Assembly: GCF_016711335.1 (NCBI RefSeq)
Contig: NZ_JADJTF010000001.1
Coordinates: 1,736,001-1,800,000 of the forward strand
Direction of reading: 5' to 3'
Source: Thiofilum sp.
GTDB lineage: Bacteria; Pseudomonadota; Gammaproteobacteria; Thiotrichales; Thiotrichaceae
DNA length: 64,000 bases
A program made the translations under genes and the position numbers. Below the pieces are notes generated by a model. The model made no database searches. It saw nothing but the letters and a program-made list of their open reading frames with translations, and was not told the DNA's origin. Shown piece after piece: positions 1 to 8,208 of this stretch (positions are counted from its first letter, which is position 1; each line of letters begins with the position of its first letter).

Positions 1-1041
1 TTGGCGATAATGGCGAATCAGTTGCATGTGCTGCTGAGCACGTAACCATTCAGCAAAAGTATTTACCTCGGTAATCACCATTTCTTCGGCTTGAGACGCT
101 GCTTCACGGCGTGATTGTAGGTTTTCTTCAATCACTGATTGCAGATCGTCAACGGTATAAAGATAAATATCGTCTAACTCACTCACTTCTGGCTCTATGT
201 CGCGGGGTACGGCTATATCCACCATAAAAATGGGGCGGTGCTTACGTTGTTTGAGGGCGCGTTCTACCATGCCCTTACCGATAATAGGTAGCGGTGCAGC
301 GGTAGAGGAAATGACTATATCGGCTTTAGGTAAGTAATCCGCAATAGCCGTTAAAGGAATAGCAGTACCCTGAAATTGCTCAGCTAGGGCTTGTGCTTTA
401 TTAACGCTACGATTAGCGATAATGACGTTACCGATATTATTAGCCACTAGATGTTTGCCCACTAATTCAATCGTTTCACCTGCACCCACCAATAGAGCGG
501 TTTGGCGTTCAAAATGGCTAAAAATTTGCTTGGCTAAACTCACCGCTGCAAAGGCGACCGAGACTGGATTAGCGCCAATATTGGTTTGAGTACGGACTTT
601 TTTGGCGGTGGTAAAAGCGTGTTGTAATAAGCGATTGAGTTGATTGCCTGTGGTTTGCGCTTGATGTGCTGTTTTGAGTGCGTCTTTTAATTGCCCTAAA
701 ATCTGTGGTTCGCCTAAAATTAAAGAGTCTAAGCCACATGCCACTCGTAAGGTATGTTGTACCGCTTGTTCAGTTTCGTAGGTATAAAGATAGGGTTTGA
801 GTTCATGTATAGCAATCCCATGAAAGTGAGCAAACCATTGCGTAACTGCCTTGATTTGATCGGGATACAGTACCACGATATACAGTTCAGTCCGATTACA
901 AGTGGAGAGGATTAAACTTTCCGCCGTGAGGAGTCGGGTTTCCTGTAGTGCTTGTTGTAAACGCTCAGGGGTAAAAGCGACACGTTCACGTAATTGCACG
1001 GGAGCTGTTTTATGGTTGACGCCGATCACAAAAATAGTCAT
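1..1041 (-). CDS. hemA: Glutamyl-tRNA reductase (3' part outside window)
   Basis: Reduces glutamyl-tRNA(Glu) to glutamate-1-semialdehyde with NADPH, the first committed step of tetrapyrrole (haem, sirohaem) synthesis by the C5 route. Reverse translation from ATG at 1041 gives 347 residues without a stop up to the window edge; the family is usually about 410-430, so the C-terminal dimerisation part is missing. The N-terminus MTIFVIGVNHKTAP, the catalytic-cysteine motif LSTCNRTE (Cys about 48), the GEPQILGQLK segment and the nucleotide-binding VGAGE motif are all visible. It is divergent from the TPR-lolB-ispE-prs run, the usual gammaproteobacterial arrangement. Confidence 0.97.
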   Translation of the reverse strand, partial: MTIFVIGVNHKTAPVQLRERVAFTPERLQQALQETRLLTAESLILSTCNRTELYIVVLYPDQIKAVTQWFAHFHGIAIHELKPYLYTYETEQAVQHTLRVACGLDSLILGEPQILGQLKDALKTAHQAQTTGNQLNRLLQHAFTTAKKVRTQTNIGANPVSVAFAAVSLAKQIFSHFERQTALLVGAGETIELVGKHLVANNIGNVIIANRSVNKAQALAEQFQGTAIPLTAIADYLPKADIVISSTAAPLPIIGKGMVERALKQRKHRPIFMVDIAVPRDIEPEVSELDDIYLYTVDDLQSVIEENLQSRREAASQAEEMVITEVNTFAEWLRAQQHMQLIRHYRQ

Positions 1042-1122
1042 GGAAGCAGAGGCACTTTGGTACATTTAATTTTCCGAAGCGCCGATTTTCTGCTACGTTA
1101 TACACGATTACAAGGCAATTCG

Positions 1123-1150
1123 TTGTGCTATACCCTTAAAGTATTAATAT
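1123..1150 (+). promoter_or_regulatory. Candidate sigma-70 promoter for the TPR-lolB-ispE run
   Basis: TTGTGC at 1123-1128 and TAATAT at 1145-1150 with a 16-base spacer lie 40 bases before the TPR start in the hemA divergent region. A short hairpin (GGTGTC/GACACC) follows near 1165-1180. Inferred from motif resemblance only. Confidence 0.35.
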
Positions 1151-1189
1151 ATCTAAACATTTGGGTGTCACAAGACACCGGGGAATGAT

Positions 1190-2944
1190 ATGTCACCAAC
1201 ACCAATCTCTCATCGGTTACGTCATACTATGCTGGCATTAATGCTCATGGGGGGGGCTTGTATAACGCCTACCGTATTAGCAGCAGACCCCGTGCTTGAG
1301 ACTCCAGAGACAGAAGAGCCGATTCAGCTCGTTTTTAGTTCAGAACTGAGTAAGAACATGTTTCACCTCATGTTAGGTGAGTTATACCGCCAACAGGATC
1401 AGGTGGAGCAAGCGCTAGAGCACTACGCCATTGTCGCTGAAAATACTAAAGATATAGCCATCTCTAAAGAGGCGGCACAGATTGCTATAGAGGCGGGTAA
1501 TAATAAATTAGCCGAGCGTTTTGTGACGCAATGGGCTGAAGCTAAACCCACTTCCTTAGAGGTGTATCAGTCGCGGGCGATTGTACGTGCTCGCGCAGGT
1601 GAGTATGACAAAGCCTTAGAGGATTTAATTTGGCTACGGGATGCCACTAATAAAAAAGAAGGTCATGGTTTTGAGTATATTTTATCAACCTTGACCTTAG
1701 AAGCAGGGCCTGAAGCTGCTTATGAGGTATTTAAGCGTTATAGTCAAAAAGTTGATCAATCAGCCGCAGTGAAGGTAGCCGTAGCGCACCTAGCTAATAC
1801 CTTAGAGCGTGATGCAGAGGTGTTAGAGTTAGCGGATCAGATTGCTAAAACTGGCTCCGAGGCTGAAAAAGAGCAGGCAGCTTATATCCGTTCTAAAGTG
1901 TATCTACGTCAAGGTAAACCCGAAGAGGCTTTAAACGTACTAGAGCCTTTTATTAAAACGACTAAAGAAGATGAGCTAAAACTCGATTATGCCCGCACCC
2001 TGATTATGTTAGAGCGTCGTGAAGAGGCTATGCCCATCTTTAAGCAACTGTATGAAGCGCAGCCCGATGACGATAATATTTTTTATACCTTGGGCTTGCT
2101 CTATCTAGAGCAAAAGGAATATACCTTTGCTGAGCCATTGATTAAAAAATTGCTTGATATTCCTAGTCGCAGACATGATGCCAATTATTTCTTAGGGCAG
2201 GTCTATGAAGGGCTAAATCGTCCTGATGAGGCTTTTAAAGCCTATGAGCAAGCATTACCTAATAGTCGTTTTGCTAACGAGGCTATGGTCAGAGCGACTG
2301 CATTGTTAAATACTAAGTCCGGTTTAGATGCTGCTTTAAAATGGCTCACCGATCAGGCTAGCAAATTAAATCTCAATGATGCGCAACAAGCCGATGTATT
2401 AAGAATACAATCACAACTATTACAAGACGCCGAGCGTTATCCAGAGGCAGTACAGATCCTAACCAAAGCCGATACTTTACGTCCCAATCATCCTGATACG
2501 CTGTATCAACGTTCATTAGTGTATGAGAAATTAGGGAAAATCGAGTTAGCAGAGCAAGATTTAAAGGCTATTTTAAGTACTAGCCCGGATAATGCACCTG
2601 CTTTAAATGCTTTAGGTTACTTATTAACGGTCAATACGCAGCGCTATAAAGAAGCTCAGGAAATGATCCAAAGGGCAGCTAAATTAAACCCCGACGATCC
2701 CGCGATTATGGATAGCTTGGGGTGGGTAGCCTTTAAGCTCAATGAGCTAGAAACAGCCGAAACCGAATTACGTAAGGCATTTAAATTATTACCCGATGCT
2801 GAGGTCGGAAGTCATTTAGTGCAGGTGTTACATGCTCGTGGTAAAACGGAAGAGGCGAAAAAGTTGCTAGCTGAGCTAATGACCAAGTACCCTAATAATA
2901 AGTTGTTGGTCGAGGCTAGTAAGCGTGTAGTGGGCTTAAAGTAG
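1190..2944 (+). CDS. Exported tetratricopeptide-repeat protein
   Basis: A 584-residue protein made almost wholly of TPR helices, with an N-terminal hydrophobic segment ending in VLAADP that looks like a cleavable signal peptide, so it is probably periplasmic or envelope-associated. TPR-type repeats with paired helices (LGELYRQQDQVEQALEHYA, LGYLLTVN, LGWVAFKLNELETAE) are visible along the chain. Genes of this kind sit between hemA and lolB in many gammaproteobacteria (PA4667-like in Pseudomonas), which suggests a part in outer-membrane biogenesis, but its precise role is unknown. The start follows a GGGGA ribosome-binding site. lolB follows after 39 bases. Confidence 0.9.
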   Translation: MSPTPISHRLRHTMLALMLMGGACITPTVLAADPVLETPETEEPIQLVFSSELSKNMFHLMLGELYRQQDQVEQALEHYAIVAENTKDIAISKEAAQIAIEAGNNKLAERFVTQWAEAKPTSLEVYQSRAIVRARAGEYDKALEDLIWLRDATNKKEGHGFEYILSTLTLEAGPEAAYEVFKRYSQKVDQSAAVKVAVAHLANTLERDAEVLELADQIAKTGSEAEKEQAAYIRSKVYLRQGKPEEALNVLEPFIKTTKEDELKLDYARTLIMLERREEAMPIFKQLYEAQPDDDNIFYTLGLLYLEQKEYTFAEPLIKKLLDIPSRRHDANYFLGQVYEGLNRPDEAFKAYEQALPNSRFANEAMVRATALLNTKSGLDAALKWLTDQASKLNLNDAQQADVLRIQSQLLQDAERYPEAVQILTKADTLRPNHPDTLYQRSLVYEKLGKIELAEQDLKAILSTSPDNAPALNALGYLLTVNTQRYKEAQEMIQRAAKLNPDDPAIMDSLGWVAFKLNELETAETELRKAFKLLPDAEVGSHLVQVLHARGKTEEAKKLLAELMTKYPNNKLLVEASKRVVGLK

Positions 2945-2983
2945 TCTATAGTTATTAACTAATTAATTATTCAGGATGAATCC

Positions 2984-3661
2984 ATGAGATCTAGCCTTTT
3001 AGTGCTCTGCACGTCTTTATTAGCCGCTGGTTGCGCTCAGCAATCGACCTCTTTGTCGGCTGTTGATCCGGTGACGGCTCCGGTGAGTGTTCCGGCTGTA
3101 GCAGTAGCTACCACCATTAAAGCGGGCACACCTAAAGAAATGTGGGCGCAGCGTAATGAGATTTTTAATCGCATGTCAGCATGGCGTATGCAGGGTAAAG
3201 TAGGGTTGCAGGTTAAACAACAAAGTTGGACTTTTAGTCTCTCTTGGCTCCAACAAGGCAACGACCAGTACGAAATGAATATTAAGAACCCTCTGACAGG
3301 TTCGATCATGGCCTACCTTAAAAGCTCAGGCAGTGTCGTGAACTTAAAAGCTGCCGATGGTAAAGAGTATCAAGACTCCGATGCGGAGCGTTTACTGCAA
3401 CAGCGCACAGGCTTTAGCTTACCGGTTAGTGGTTTACGTTATTGGGCGCGGGGTATTGCTGCTCCTCAGTCTGAGATTCAAGCCCTGCAATTAGATAATC
3501 TAGGGCGTCCCACCTCGCTCCAGCAAGAAGGCTGGCTAGTCACCTATACGGGTTATCAAAATAACTCACCGAGTGCGTTACCTACCAAAATGTCTTTAGA
3601 GCGGGCGGCTGAACAAGTGCGTGCTAAAGTCGTGGCTAGAGATTGGCAAACCCGCTATTAA
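2984..3661 (+). CDS. lolB: Outer-membrane lipoprotein receptor LolB
   Basis: Accepts lipoproteins from the periplasmic carrier LolA and inserts them into the outer membrane. The 225-residue product begins with a lipoprotein signal whose lipobox LLAAGC would be acylated at Cys17. The mature part has the LolB pattern: MSAWRMQGKVGLQ, the SLSWLQQGNDQYEMNIKNPLTG segment and a central LPVSGLRYWARG motif. Its place between the TPR gene and ispE is the standard LolB context. It is separated from ispE by 11 bases, so the two are probably co-transcribed. Confidence 0.93.
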   Translation: MRSSLLVLCTSLLAAGCAQQSTSLSAVDPVTAPVSVPAVAVATTIKAGTPKEMWAQRNEIFNRMSAWRMQGKVGLQVKQQSWTFSLSWLQQGNDQYEMNIKNPLTGSIMAYLKSSGSVVNLKAADGKEYQDSDAERLLQQRTGFSLPVSGLRYWARGIAAPQSEIQALQLDNLGRPTSLQQEGWLVTYTGYQNNSPSALPTKMSLERAAEQVRAKVVARDWQTRY

Positions 3662-3672
3662 TGGCAAGCTGA

Positions 3673-4515
3673 ATGACTACCTTAATTTTACCTGCTCCGG
3701 CCAAATTAAATCTGTTTTTGCACATTACGGGGCGTCGTAGCGATGGTTATCACTTACTGCAAACCATCTTTCAGCTCTTAGATTATGGCGATAGTATTCA
3801 GCTTACACTGCGTCATGATGGCGTGGTGCGTCGTGTAGCAGGTAATGAGTCGGTGTCAGAACACACTGACTTAATGGTTCGAGCCGCCCAATTATTAAAG
3901 CCCTTTACTCCTGCATCCTCCGGAGTAGAGATGGCTATTAATAAGGTGTTACCTATGGGCGGTGGTTTAGGCGGTGGCAGTTCTAATGCTGCCACGGTGC
4001 TAGTAGGTTTAAATCAATTATGGCAGTGTGGTTTAAGCACTAAGCAGCTCGCAGAATTAGGACTAAAACTAGGTGCGGATGTCCCTGTATTCGTTGAGGG
4101 GCATACGGCTTGGGCGGAGGGCGTGGGGGAAGTATTAAGCCCTATTGATTTGCCAGAGCGTTGGTATCTAGTAGTAGCTCCTGAAGCTCAGGTTGCAACG
4201 CGTGAAATATTTTTGCATCCAGACTTGACAAGAAACTGTGAACCCATCAAAATGGCGACCTTCTTGAACGGGGCAACACAAAATGTGTTTGAATCCCTAG
4301 TTAGGAAGCAGCATTCAAACATTAATCAGGTCTTTGAAGTATTAAATAACTGTGCAAAGCCTAGATTAACAGGTTCAGGTGCATGCGTGTTTGCTGAGTT
4401 TGATACTAAAAACGCAGCAACCCAAATACAACAAAAGCTACCTAAATCTTGGAAAACTTTTGTAGCTAAAGGTGTAAATCAATCGCCTTTAGTAACTCAA
4501 CTAAAACTCAATTGA
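3673..4515 (+). CDS. ispE: 4-diphosphocytidyl-2-C-methyl-D-erythritol kinase
   Basis: ATP-dependent phosphorylation of CDP-methylerythritol, the fourth step of the methylerythritol-phosphate route to isoprenoids. At 280 residues it has family length. The N-terminal PAPAKLNLFLHITGRRSDGYH motif and the GHMP-kinase glycine loop PMGGGLGGGSSNAA (about residues 95-108) are intact, and LTGSGACVFAEF near the C-terminus is the third GHMP motif. The stop codon directly abuts the tRNA-Gln gene, so the tRNA is likely processed from an ispE-prs transcript. Confidence 0.97.
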   Translation: MTTLILPAPAKLNLFLHITGRRSDGYHLLQTIFQLLDYGDSIQLTLRHDGVVRRVAGNESVSEHTDLMVRAAQLLKPFTPASSGVEMAINKVLPMGGGLGGGSSNAATVLVGLNQLWQCGLSTKQLAELGLKLGADVPVFVEGHTAWAEGVGEVLSPIDLPERWYLVVAPEAQVATREIFLHPDLTRNCEPIKMATFLNGATQNVFESLVRKQHSNINQVFEVLNNCAKPRLTGSGACVFAEFDTKNAATQIQQKLPKSWKTFVAKGVNQSPLVTQLKLN

Positions 4516-4590
4516 TGGGCTGTCGCCAAGCGGTAAGGCACTGGATTTTGATTCCAGCATACCTAGGTTCGAATCCTAGCAGCCCAGCCA
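4516..4590 (+). tRNA. tRNA-Gln (anticodon TTG)
   Basis: A 75-base cloverleaf with acceptor TGGGCTG/CAGCCCA, D-arm, anticodon arm CTGGA-loop-TCCAG with TTG at 4548-4550, T-arm with GGTTCGAATCC, and an encoded CCA. It closely matches the E. coli tRNA-Gln pattern. It begins on the base after the ispE stop codon and precedes prs, an order common in gammaproteobacteria. Confidence 0.97.
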
Positions 4591-4611
4591 TCTCCCAAAT
4601 GCGAGTTCCTC

Positions 4612-5580
4612 ATGTCTGACGATAGAATGATGGTTTTTACGGGTAACTCAAACCCCGAACTGTCCAGCAAAATCGTTGACCATCTTGGTATTTCCCTAGG
4701 CAAAATCAAAGCAGAGCGCTTCAGTGACGGTGAAGTGCATGTCGAGTTGCTGGAAAATGTCCGTGGTCGTGACGTTTTTGTCGTACAGTCTACTTGTACC
4801 CCCACCAATGATAATTTAATGGAATTACTGATTATTGTAGATGCACTGTATCGTGCGTCGGCAGGTCGTATTACTGCAGTGATTCCTTATTATGGTTATG
4901 CCCGTCAAGATCGCCGTGTGCGTTCGCGGCGCGTGCCTATCTCGGCTAAATTAGTCGCGGATATGATAGTGACCGCGCATGTGGATCGGGTGTTAACCAT
5001 TGATCTGCATGCAGAGCAGGTGCAAGGCTTTTTTGATCTACCTGTAGATAATATTTACGCCTCAATGGTGTTAGAAGAGGATTTGCGCAGCAAAGAGCTT
5101 ACTACTGATAGTCGCTTATTAGTAGTGTCCCCTGATATTGGTGGGGTAGTTCGGGCGCGTGCTTTAGCCAAAAGCTTGGGTGATCATACCGATTTAGCCA
5201 TTATTGATAAGCGCCGCCCCGAGCCAAATAAGGCTGAGGTGATGAATATTATCGGTCAAGTCGAGGGGCGTCATTGCGTCTTAATTGACGACTTGATTGA
5301 TACGGGCGGTACTTTGTGCAATGCCGCCGCCGCTTTGAAAGAGCGGGGTGCTTTAAGTGTTTGTGCTTATGCAACTCATGCAGTATTTTCAGGTAATGCC
5401 TTGAAAAATATCGAAAACTCAGTCATTGATGAAGTGGTCGTTACCGACACTATTCCTTTGAGTGAGGCTGCACGCAAGTGTTCTAAAATTCGTCAATTAT
5501 CAGTGGCGGGTTTATTGGCTAAAACTATTTTACGAATTAACCGTGATGATTCGGTTAGTTCCTTATTTGAAGAAGCTTAA
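4612..5580 (+). CDS. prs: Ribose-phosphate pyrophosphokinase
   Basis: Makes PRPP from ribose 5-phosphate and ATP for purine, pyrimidine, histidine, tryptophan and NAD synthesis. The 322-residue product shows the early FTGNSNPELSSKI segment, the FSDGEVHVEL motif, the YYGYARQDRR flexible-loop region, DLHAEQVQGFF, and the PRPP-binding loop VLIDDLIDTGGT. Length and motifs match class I bacterial enzymes. It lies 21 bases after tRNA-Gln and 67 bases before rplY, a conserved neighbourhood. Confidence 0.98.
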   Translation: MSDDRMMVFTGNSNPELSSKIVDHLGISLGKIKAERFSDGEVHVELLENVRGRDVFVVQSTCTPTNDNLMELLIIVDALYRASAGRITAVIPYYGYARQDRRVRSRRVPISAKLVADMIVTAHVDRVLTIDLHAEQVQGFFDLPVDNIYASMVLEEDLRSKELTTDSRLLVVSPDIGGVVRARALAKSLGDHTDLAIIDKRRPEPNKAEVMNIIGQVEGRHCVLIDDLIDTGGTLCNAAAALKERGALSVCAYATHAVFSGNALKNIENSVIDEVVVTDTIPLSEAARKCSKIRQLSVAGLLAKTILRINRDDSVSSLFEEA

Positions 5581-5647
5581 TTAATTGGATTAAGCACTAA
5601 TGCTTCTGGTCGCGGAAGCGTTAGCTATTTTAATTTTGGAGTCTATC

Positions 5648-6220
5648 ATGTCTAAAACTTATTCTTTAAAAGCTACCAAACGTGCCGATCAGGGCAAGGG
5701 TGCGAGCCGCCGCCTGCGTCACACTGGTGGTGTACCTGCGATTGTATACGGTGCAGGTGTTGAGCCATTGAGCGTTACTTTAAATCACAATGAATTAGTG
5801 CGTAATCTACAAGACGAAGCCTTCTATTCACAATTGATTGCTTTAGATATCGATGGCACGATTGAAACCGTCGTATTACGTGATCTGCAACGTCACCCTG
5901 CTAAAGTATTGATCATGCATGCCGATCTATTACGGATTCAAGCCGATCATGCTATTCGTGTTACTGTGCCTTTACACTTCACTAATGTTGAAACTTCAAC
6001 AGGTGTTAAAATACAAGGTGGGGCACTCAACCAGTTAATGAATAACGTTGACGTATCTTGCCTACCCAAAGACATTCCTTCTTACATTGAAGTAGATATG
6101 CAAAATGTAGAAAAAGGTCAAATCCTACATTTATCAGATCTGAAATTACCTGAAGGCGTATCCTTGCCTCAATTAGCCTTAGGTCATGACCATGACCAAG
6201 CGATTGCAGCTATTCACTAA
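5648..6220 (+). CDS. rplY: 50S ribosomal protein L25/general stress protein Ctc
   Basis: Binds 5S rRNA in the large ribosomal subunit. The 190-residue form has the L25 domain at the N-terminus (about residues 1-90, including the GASRRLRHTGGVPAIVYG RNA-binding segment) and the extra C-terminal TL5/Ctc beta domain (about 95-190). An upstream in-frame start at 5600 is possible, but ATG at 5648 is preceded by GGAG at 5638-5641 and gives the normal MSKTYSLKA start. It sits 13 bases before pth, as in many gammaproteobacteria. Confidence 0.95.
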   Translation: MSKTYSLKATKRADQGKGASRRLRHTGGVPAIVYGAGVEPLSVTLNHNELVRNLQDEAFYSQLIALDIDGTIETVVLRDLQRHPAKVLIMHADLLRIQADHAIRVTVPLHFTNVETSTGVKIQGGALNQLMNNVDVSCLPKDIPSYIEVDMQNVEKGQILHLSDLKLPEGVSLPQLALGHDHDQAIAAIH

Positions 6221-6233
6221 TAGAGTCTAGGAC

Positions 6234-6806
6234 ATGACTATCCAGCTTATTGCTGGCTTAGGCAATCCGGGCGCTAAATACGACAAAACCCGGCATAATG
6301 CCGGGTTTTGGTTTGTTGATGAGCTTGCTCGGCGCTATAACGCCAGTTTTAACCTTGAAAAACGCTTTTCGGGCGAAGTCTGCCGTATTGTGGTGAAAAA
6401 TCAGCCCATATGGTTGATTAAACCTACCACTTTTATGAATTTAAGTGGGTTGGCAGTGCGCCAACTAGCCGATTTTTATCGTATTCCTGTTGAGCAAGTA
6501 CTCATTGCGCATGACGAGTTAGATTTAAATCCGGGTGTAGTGCGTTTAAAGCATAGTGGTGGACATGGCGGGCATAATGGTTTGCGTGATTTACATGCGC
6601 ATATGACGAAAGATTATTGGCGGCTGCGTTTAGGCATTGGCCATCCGGGGGATAAAAATAAAGTACTGGATTATGTACTGTCCGCACCCTCCTTAAACGA
6701 TAGTATTGCTATTACTAATGCCATTGATGCGGCAGCCGATTGTATTGAATTAATTACAACAGGTGATATGCAAAACGCTATGCAACAATTGCATAGTCGT
6801 ACTTAG
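6234..6806 (+). CDS. pth: Peptidyl-tRNA hydrolase
   Basis: Releases peptides from prematurely dissociated peptidyl-tRNA so that the tRNA can be reused. The 190-residue protein has the family motifs in order: AGLGNPGAKYDKTRHNAGFW (catalytic His in the RHNAG segment), KPTTFMNLSG, AHDELDLNPG and GGHGGHNGLRD. It follows rplY closely and precedes ychF, a strongly conserved gene trio. Confidence 0.97.
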   Translation: MTIQLIAGLGNPGAKYDKTRHNAGFWFVDELARRYNASFNLEKRFSGEVCRIVVKNQPIWLIKPTTFMNLSGLAVRQLADFYRIPVEQVLIAHDELDLNPGVVRLKHSGGHGGHNGLRDLHAHMTKDYWRLRLGIGHPGDKNKVLDYVLSAPSLNDSIAITNAIDAAADCIELITTGDMQNAMQQLHSRT

Positions 6807-6833
6807 ACATCTGTTTGCAAGAGGATTAAGAAC

Positions 6834-7925
6834 ATGGGTTTCAAATGTGGCATTGTCGGATTGCCGAATGTAGGTAAGTCAACGCTGTTTAATGCTTTAA
6901 CTAAGGCGGGCATTCAGGCTGAAAACTATCCGTTTTGTACGATTGAACCCAACGTGGGCATGGTTCCCGTGCCGGATCTACGCCTTAATGCGCTTGCGGA
7001 AATCGTAAAACCAGAGCGAGTATTGCCCACAACGATGGAGTTTGTGGACATTGCGGGTTTAGTAGCCGGGGCATCCAAAGGTGAGGGCTTAGGTAATCAG
7101 TTTTTAGCTCATATTCGTGAGACGGACGCGATTGCTCAAGTAGTTCGTTGCTTTGAGAATGACGATATTATTCACGTAGCAGGCAAAATTGATCCTCTAG
7201 CCGATATTCGCGTCATCAATAACGAGTTGATTTTAGCCGACATGGAAACGATTGATAAAGCGATGAATCGTGTCAGTCGTGCTGCTAAATCGGGCGCTAA
7301 AGAATTAGTTTTACAACTACAAACCATGCAAAAGTTGGCGACTCATTTAGAAAATGGTAATGCAGCCCGCTCCTTAGGCTTAAGTCCTGAAGAATTAGCC
7401 TCTATTCGTGAACTGCATTTAATTACGGTAAAGCCATTACTCTTTATTGCTAATGTGGCAGAAGATGGCTTTGAAAATAATCCCTTCTTAGACAAAGTTT
7501 TAGCACATGCTCAAACGGAGAAGGCTCAAGTAGTTCCGGTATGTGCTGCTTTAGAGTCCGATATTTCTCAATTAGAGCTTGAAGAGCAAGCTGAGTTTTT
7601 AGAAAGTATGGGGATGACTGAACCCGGTCTCAATCGAGTGATTCGTGCAGGTTATGATCTATTAGGCTTACAAACCTTTTTTACTGCGGGTGTCAAAGAA
7701 GTACGTGCTTGGACGGTGCATAAAGGAGCTACTGCGCCTAATGGTGCAGGGCGCATTCATACTGATTTTGAACGCGGCTTTATTCGTGCTGAAGTCATTG
7801 CCTATGATGATTTCATTACTTATAAAGGTGAGCAAGGTGCAAAAGATGCCGGAAAATGGCGTTTAGAAGGTAAAGATTACCTTTTAAAAGAAGGTGATAT
7901 CGTGCACTTCCGCTTTAATGTCTAA
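6834..7925 (+). CDS. ychF: Redox-responsive ATPase/GTPase YchF (OLA1 family)
   Basis: An Obg-related P-loop NTPase that associates with ribosomes and, in E. coli, prefers ATP and affects catalase-linked oxidative stress responses. The 363-residue protein carries a P-loop GLPNVGKST at residues 8-16, the Walker B-like DIAGLVAGASKGEGLGNQFL segment, and a C-terminal TGS domain (TFFTAGVKEVRAWTV onward). A GAGG-type ribosome-binding site precedes ATG. It ends the housekeeping run; tRNA-Met and the mobile element follow. Confidence 0.96.
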   Translation: MGFKCGIVGLPNVGKSTLFNALTKAGIQAENYPFCTIEPNVGMVPVPDLRLNALAEIVKPERVLPTTMEFVDIAGLVAGASKGEGLGNQFLAHIRETDAIAQVVRCFENDDIIHVAGKIDPLADIRVINNELILADMETIDKAMNRVSRAAKSGAKELVLQLQTMQKLATHLENGNAARSLGLSPEELASIRELHLITVKPLLFIANVAEDGFENNPFLDKVLAHAQTEKAQVVPVCAALESDISQLELEEQAEFLESMGMTEPGLNRVIRAGYDLLGLQTFFTAGVKEVRAWTVHKGATAPNGAGRIHTDFERGFIRAEVIAYDDFITYKGEQGAKDAGKWRLEGKDYLLKEGDIVHFRFNV

Positions 7926-7931
7926 CGTGCC

Positions 7932-7960
7932 TTGACACTCTAGCTAGCTCCTGTTAAGAT
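7932..7960 (+). promoter_or_regulatory. Sigma-70 promoter of the tRNA-Met gene
   Basis: TTGACA at 7932-7937 and TAAGAT at 7955-7960 are separated by exactly 17 bases. A GC-rich discriminator precedes the tRNA at 7974. This near-consensus arrangement is typical of a stable-RNA promoter. Confidence 0.8.
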
Positions 7961-7973
7961 TCGCGCCTCTCTT

Positions 7974-8050
7974 GGCTACGTAGCTCAGTCGGTTAGAGCA
8001 CAGCACTCATAATGCTGGGGTCGTAGGTTCGAATCCAACCGTAGCCACCA
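7974..8050 (+). tRNA. tRNA-Met (elongator, anticodon CAT)
   Basis: A 77-base cloverleaf with GGCTACG/CGTAGCC acceptor stem, anticodon arm CAGCA/TGCTG enclosing CAT at 8008-8010, GGTTCGAATCC T-loop and encoded CCA. The fully paired first base pair G-C and overall match to E. coli elongator tRNA-Met argue against initiator tRNA. Its 3' end is the integration site of the following element. Confidence 0.95.
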
Positions 8051-8052
8051 AA
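8036..8052 (+). other. attL: integration core at the tRNA-Met 3' end
   Basis: The 17 bases CAACCGTAGCCACCAAA overlap the tRNA T-arm/acceptor end and recur exactly at 22855-22871. The tRNA stays complete on this side, as expected for tRNA-targeting integrases. The two copies define an element of about 14.8 kb. Confidence 0.9.
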
Positions 8053-8056
8053 TTCT

Positions 8057-8153
8057 TGTCTCACATTGTGTCAGACTGTCCCAAAAGCCCCTACAGGCTG
8101 TAATCTGTAGGGGCTTTTGTGTCTCAGATTGTGTCACATTGTGTCAGACTGTC
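8057..8153 (+). repeat. Direct repeats next to attL (integrase arm-site candidates)
   Basis: The 20-base sequence TCACATTGTGTCAGACTGTC is present exactly at 8061-8080 and 8134-8153. A partial third copy with the same TCTCAnATTGTGTCA pattern lies at about 8121-8135. Short repeats between the core site and the integrase gene are typical arm-type binding sites of tyrosine recombinases; that role is inferred. Confidence 0.6.
8082..8119 (+). terminator. Hairpin terminator downstream of tRNA-Met, supplied by the element
   Basis: A perfect 14-base inverted repeat (CAAAAGCCCCTACA at 8082-8095 with its complement at 8106-8119) with a 10-base loop. A-runs and T-runs sit at both bases of the stem, so it could work in both directions. 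It resembles the hairpin at 22880-22919 beyond attR, which was probably the original terminator of the tRNA gene. Confidence 0.7.
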
Positions 8154-8208
8154 TCACTGAAAACATTGTGTTATCCATTGCTTTTAGCACTCACTCGGAG
8201 ACGAAGCA

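Noticed and set aside
994..1188. 64-codon open frame on the plus strand
   Set aside because: Starts inside hemA on the opposite strand, runs through the divergent promoter region and resembles no protein.
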